NCBI RefSeq assembly: GCF_009852415.1 | Contig: NZ_WOXS01000002.1 | Coordinates: 1,634,501 to 1,698,500 of the forward strand | Direction of reading: 5' to 3' | Source: Streptomyces sp. Tu 3180 | GTDB taxonomy: Bacteria > Actinomycetota > Actinomycetes > Streptomycetales > Streptomycetaceae | Length of the DNA stretch: 64,000 nt | Shown here: positions 61,144-64,000 of the stretch, piece after piece | How the letters are laid out: the number at the start of each line of letters is the position of its first letter | Numbering within the stretch: position 1 is the stretch's first letter | Made by a program: the position numbers and the translations under genes | The notes under the pieces: generated by a model | Database searches by the model: none | Seen by the model: only the letters and a program-made list of their open reading frames with translations | What the model was told of the DNA's origin: nothing

Positions 61144-61980
61144 CTAGCGGGTGGCCAGGGCCTGCTCGCCCGCTTTTCGCATGGCCTCCAGCGGGGCCGG
61201 TGCCCGCCCCGTCATCTGCTCGACCTGGAGCACGGCCTGGTGCACCAGCAGGTCGAGCCCGCCGACCACGGCACCGCCGTACGCCGACCAGCGGGCCGCG
61301 AGGGCGGTCGGCCACGGGTCGTAGAGCACGTCGAAGAGGGCCGCGGGGCGTTCCGGGACCGCCCGGGCGAGGCCGTCGGTGACACCCGCCGGGGTCGTGG
61401 CGACCACCAGCGGGGCGTGCAGGGCCTGCTCGGCGTCGTCCCAGTCCGCGATGCGCACCGTCGCGCCGAGCCGCTCGGCCCACTGCCGCATCTCGGCGGC
61501 GCGGGCCTCGCTGCGGACGTAGACGGCGATCTCGCCCGTGCAGATCCGCGCGAGTGCGGCGAGCGCGGAGGAGGCGGTGGCGCCCGCGCCGAGGATCGCG
61601 GCGGTGTCCACCGCGTCGATGCCGTGCTCGCGCAGGGCGGCGACCATGCCGGGGATGTCGGTGTTGTCGCCGGTCCGGCGGCCGTCCCGGGTGAGGACGA
61701 CGGTGTTGACCGCGTCGACCGAGGCGGCGGTGTCGCTGACCGAGTCCAGCAGCGGGATCACGGCCCGCTTCAGGGGCATGGTCAGCGACAGCCCCGCCCA
61801 CTCGGGACCGAGCGTCTCGAAGAACCCGGGCAGTGCCTTCTCGTCGATCTCGAAGCGGTCGTACGTCCAGCCCCCGAGTCCCAGCTCCGCGTAGGCGGCG
61901 CGGTGCAGCACCGGGGAGAGGGAGTGGGCGATCGGGGAGCCGAGCACGGCCGCCCGCTGCGCCCCGGCCCTAACTGGCAT
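61144..61980 (-). CDS. aroE: Shikimate dehydrogenase
   Basis: AroE reduces 3-dehydroshikimate with NADPH. The 278-residue protein has the shikimate site AAVLGSPIAHSLSPVLHRAAYAELGL and a catalytic Lys in TMPLKRAVIPLLD. The second catalytic residue is Asp in GDNTDIPGM, and the NADP site is ILGAGATASSALAALA. The start (ATG at 61978-61980) lies within the end of mltG; the 11-base overlap implies coupling. It is the fourth shikimate gene in this stretch, separated from aroC by the small repeat protein. Confidence 0.95.
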   Translation of the reverse strand: MPVRAGAQRAAVLGSPIAHSLSPVLHRAAYAELGLGGWTYDRFEIDEKALPGFFETLGPEWAGLSLTMPLKRAVIPLLDSVSDTAASVDAVNTVVLTRDGRRTGDNTDIPGMVAALREHGIDAVDTAAILGAGATASSALAALARICTGEIAVYVRSEARAAEMRQWAERLGATVRIADWDDAEQALHAPLVVATTPAGVTDGLARAVPERPAALFDVLYDPWPTALAARWSAYGGAVVGGLDLLVHQAVLQVEQMTGRAPAPLEAMRKAGEQALATR

Positions 61981-63613
61981 TGAACTTTTCCTTCAGCTTC
62001 AGGAAGTCGTCGTGCGTCTTGGCGAACTCGGTCTTGTTCACGCCGTCGGTGGCCACGAAGTAGATCCAGCCGTCCTCCGTGGGGTCCAGCGCAGCCCGCA
62101 GGGCCTCTTCGCCGGGGTTGCCGATGGGTCCGGGCGGCAGGCCCTTGTTGGTGTAGGTGTTGTACGGGTCCTGGTTGCTGTTGATCTCGGACTCGCTGAT
62201 GTGGATGTTGCTCTCGCCCTGCAGGTAGTTGAAGGTCGAGTCGAACTGGAGCAGCTGGTTGGTCTCGGTGTTGGTGGGCTTGAGCCGGTTGTAGACGACC
62301 TCGGACATCTTGCGGAAGTCGTCGTGGGTCTTGCCCTCGGCCTGCACCAGGCTGGCGACCGTCACCAGCTCCCACGGCCCTTCGAGACCGAGGCTCTCCG
62401 CCTTCTCCTCGAAGTCCAGTGCCTCGTACTTGGCGACGGCCTGCTCCACCATCTTCCTCAGCACGTCCTCGGGCTTCTGCCCCTTGGTCACGCCGTAGCT
62501 CGACGGGAAGAGGAAGCCCTCCAGCGGGTCCTTGACGTTCTCGTGGTTCATCGCCCATTCGGGCAGGCCGAGGTTCTTCCACTCGGTCTCGGCGACCTCG
62601 GCGGTGGTGCCTTCCTTCACCTTGAGGCGCTTGTCGATGAGCTTGTAGATGTCGACGTTGCGCTTGCCCTCGGCGATGATCAGGTTGTTGCGGCTCTTCG
62701 GGCTGAGCATCAGCTCGACGGCGCTGGCGGCCGACATCTCCTTCTCCAGCGTGTAGACGCCGTCCTGGATCGTCTTGCCCTGGGGGTTGCTCTGCTGGGC
62801 CGCGACGAAGGCGTCGACGCTCTTGACCACGCCTTCTTCCTTGAGCACCTGGCCGATGGCGTACCCGCCGGCGCCCTTGGGGATCGTGACGGTGACCTGC
62901 TGGCCGTTGCCGTCCCCCGCGAAGTCCGGGGCGCTGCCGAAACGATCCTGGTAGAACTGGTACCCGAAATATCCGATTCCGGCGATGCCGCCGCCGAAGA
63001 CCATGACCACCACGAGGCAGGCGAAGCCGTTGCGCCGCTTCTTCTCCTTGCCGCTGCGGCCCCGGCGCTCGCCGCGCCCGCGGCGGTCGCCCGGCTCGCC
63101 GTCCCGGCCGTCACCGTCGTCGCCGCCGCCCGCGAAGAAGGCGTGTTCGCCCTGGTCGGGGCCCGGGTCCCAGTCGGTCTGCGGCTCGGGTTCGGCACGC
63201 CGGCGGCCGGGCGCCGGCGGCGGATAGGCGTCGGGGGTGCTGTAGGGGTCGGCCTGCTCCCCGCCGTACGCCCCGGTCTGCTGCCCGTACGGGTCCGCCG
63301 GGCCGGCGGCGTACGGGTCCTGCGGGTGGGCGCCGGTCTGCCAGCCGCCGGTGTCGTACTGCTGCTGAGGGGGGTACTGCTGGTCGTGCTGCGGGTACTG
63401 CTGCGGCTGGGGGTAACCGTCCTGCTCGGCGGCGCCCCAGTCGCCGTACTGCTGCTGGGCGTGCGGCTGCTGCGGGTAATGCTGCGGCTGGCCGCCGTAG
63501 GGGGACTGCCGGTCCTGCTGCCCGGCCTGCTGTCCTCCCCATCCGCCGTCTCCGTACAACGGATCGTCCGGATGCCACGGTTCGGAGCCTTGGCCCCGGC
63601 CATACTCAGTCAT
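61970..63613 (-). CDS. mltG: Endolytic murein transglycosylase MltG (YceG-like)
   Basis: MltG cleaves nascent peptidoglycan strands at the membrane. The 547-residue protein has a 190-residue cytoplasmic N-terminal part very rich in Gln, Pro, Tyr and Gly, a basic patch (RRGRSGKEKKRR), one membrane helix (about 196-221) and an extracytoplasmic LysM-like plus YceG domain. The active-site motif reads ASLVQAEGKTHDDF, with Glu at 426; E. coli has EKE at this spot, so one of the two glutamates there is Gln here. The low-complexity tail is typical of actinobacterial versions. It follows ruvX and overlaps aroE. Confidence 0.93.
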   Translation of the reverse strand: MTEYGRGQGSEPWHPDDPLYGDGGWGGQQAGQQDRQSPYGGQPQHYPQQPHAQQQYGDWGAAEQDGYPQPQQYPQHDQQYPPQQQYDTGGWQTGAHPQDPYAAGPADPYGQQTGAYGGEQADPYSTPDAYPPPAPGRRRAEPEPQTDWDPGPDQGEHAFFAGGGDDGDGRDGEPGDRRGRGERRGRSGKEKKRRNGFACLVVVMVFGGGIAGIGYFGYQFYQDRFGSAPDFAGDGNGQQVTVTIPKGAGGYAIGQVLKEEGVVKSVDAFVAAQQSNPQGKTIQDGVYTLEKEMSAASAVELMLSPKSRNNLIIAEGKRNVDIYKLIDKRLKVKEGTTAEVAETEWKNLGLPEWAMNHENVKDPLEGFLFPSSYGVTKGQKPEDVLRKMVEQAVAKYEALDFEEKAESLGLEGPWELVTVASLVQAEGKTHDDFRKMSEVVYNRLKPTNTETNQLLQFDSTFNYLQGESNIHISESEINSNQDPYNTYTNKGLPPGPIGNPGEEALRAALDPTEDGWIYFVATDGVNKTEFAKTHDDFLKLKEKFNAS

Positions 63614-63739
63614 CGATCCCCTAGAGCCGCGAGGGGGCGGTCACCCGGCCGCCTGACGACCCCGGCTTCCGTCCCGCCTCTCTCTGTGCGGAGGCTGTTC
63701 GAATGCCACCGCATCGCGCGGAACGTTACCGTATCGCGA

Positions 63740-64000
63740 TCAGATGACCACTTCGACGCCCTCGCCGGGTGGTTCGTCTGACACCCGTTCGGATTCCAGT
63801 GCCTGCTGGAGGATGATCACAGCGGCCGCCTGATCGATGACGGACCGTCCCTTCCTGGACTTCACCCCCGAGGCCCGCAGCCCCTGGCTCGCCGTCACCG
63901 TGGTCATGCGTTCGTCCACGAGCCGCACCGGAAGGGGCGCGATCACGCGGGCCAGTTCCTGGGCGAAGCCGCGGACCTTGGCCGCGGCCGGACCCTCGCC
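63740..64000 (-). CDS. ruvX: RuvX/YqgF putative Holliday junction resolvase, N-terminus beyond window edge
   Basis: The last 86 residues are visible, starting [20 protein letters not shown] and containing the family's conserved [19 protein letters not shown] and the Asp in [19 protein letters not shown]. RuvX-type proteins have an RNase H fold and act in 16S rRNA 5' processing (YqgF) and possibly recombination. The tail [14 protein letters not shown] is variable. mltG follows after 126 bases on the same strand, the common alaS-ruvX-mltG-aroE order. Confidence 0.93.
   Translation of the reverse strand, partial: GEGPAAAKVRGFAQELARVIAPLPVRLVDERMTTVTASQGLRASGVKSRKGRSVIDQAAAVIILQQALESERVSDEPPGEGVEVVI

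Overview
The window is a high-GC actinobacterial chromosome segment, almost certainly from a Streptomyces. The direct signs are the very strong G/C bias at third codon positions, the presence of bldD and the Streptomyces-type integration host factor (sIHF), DasR- and BldD-type operators, and a gene order (hisG-hisE-ribH-ribBA-ribM-ribE ... priA-metK-coaBC-rpoZ-gmk-ihf-pyr operon-bldD-nusB-efp-pepQ-aroBKC-aroE-mltG-ruvX) that I recall from the S. coelicolor core chromosome. I found no tRNA, rRNA, insertion sequence, prophage or CRISPR array.

Region by region. Positions 1-2103 hold two tandem CNNM/CBS membrane proteins (the first cut by the window edge). Positions 2352-7362 are a minus-strand operon behind an FMN riboswitch: ribE, ribM, a frameshifted ribBA, ribH, hisE, hisG and a small PH-domain membrane protein. 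Positions 7549-16927 are accessory metabolism: a secreted GH18 chitinase behind a DasR-like/direct-repeat promoter, an NAD(P)-binding oxidoreductase, a divergent ROK regulator and MFS exporter, a thioesterase, a uracil/xanthine permease and a GH6 glucanase. Positions 17029-27123 hold a DUF5995 gene, an operon very like lysine 2-monooxygenase plus 5-aminovaleramidase (davB/davA), an MFS protein, a deacetylase/glycosyltransferase (frameshifted) with a proline-rich membrane partner, and an amino-acid permease followed by an Lrp/AsnC regulator. Positions 27350-35501 hold guaB1, a SorC regulator, rpe, an MMPL transporter, rsmB and fmt. Positions 35788-42866 hold a small HTH protein, priA, metK, coaBC, rpoZ, gmk and ihf. 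Positions 43144-53173 are the complete pyrimidine operon (pyrR-pyrB-pyrC-membrane protein-carA-carB-pyrD-pyrF) headed by a PyrR-binding RNA motif. Positions 53301-64000 hold bldD, nusB, efp, pepQ (frameshifted), an ATP-binding protein, the shikimate genes aroB-aroK-aroC and aroE, mltG and the end of ruvX.

The least ordinary signal is regulatory. Three copies of CGCAACG sit just upstream of the putative promoter of the lysine-monooxygenase/amidase operon, and three more sit upstream of the promoter of the permease-Lrp operon about 6.6 kb away. I read this as a candidate Lrp-controlled amino-acid (probably lysine) uptake and degradation regulon.

The second notable point is that three conserved genes (ribBA, the deacetylase/glycosyltransferase and pepQ) are each broken by what looks like one missing base in a GC-rich run. 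Restoring one base gives full-length proteins in all three. Assembly error is the simplest explanation, and these genes should be treated as probably intact in the living strain until the reads are checked.
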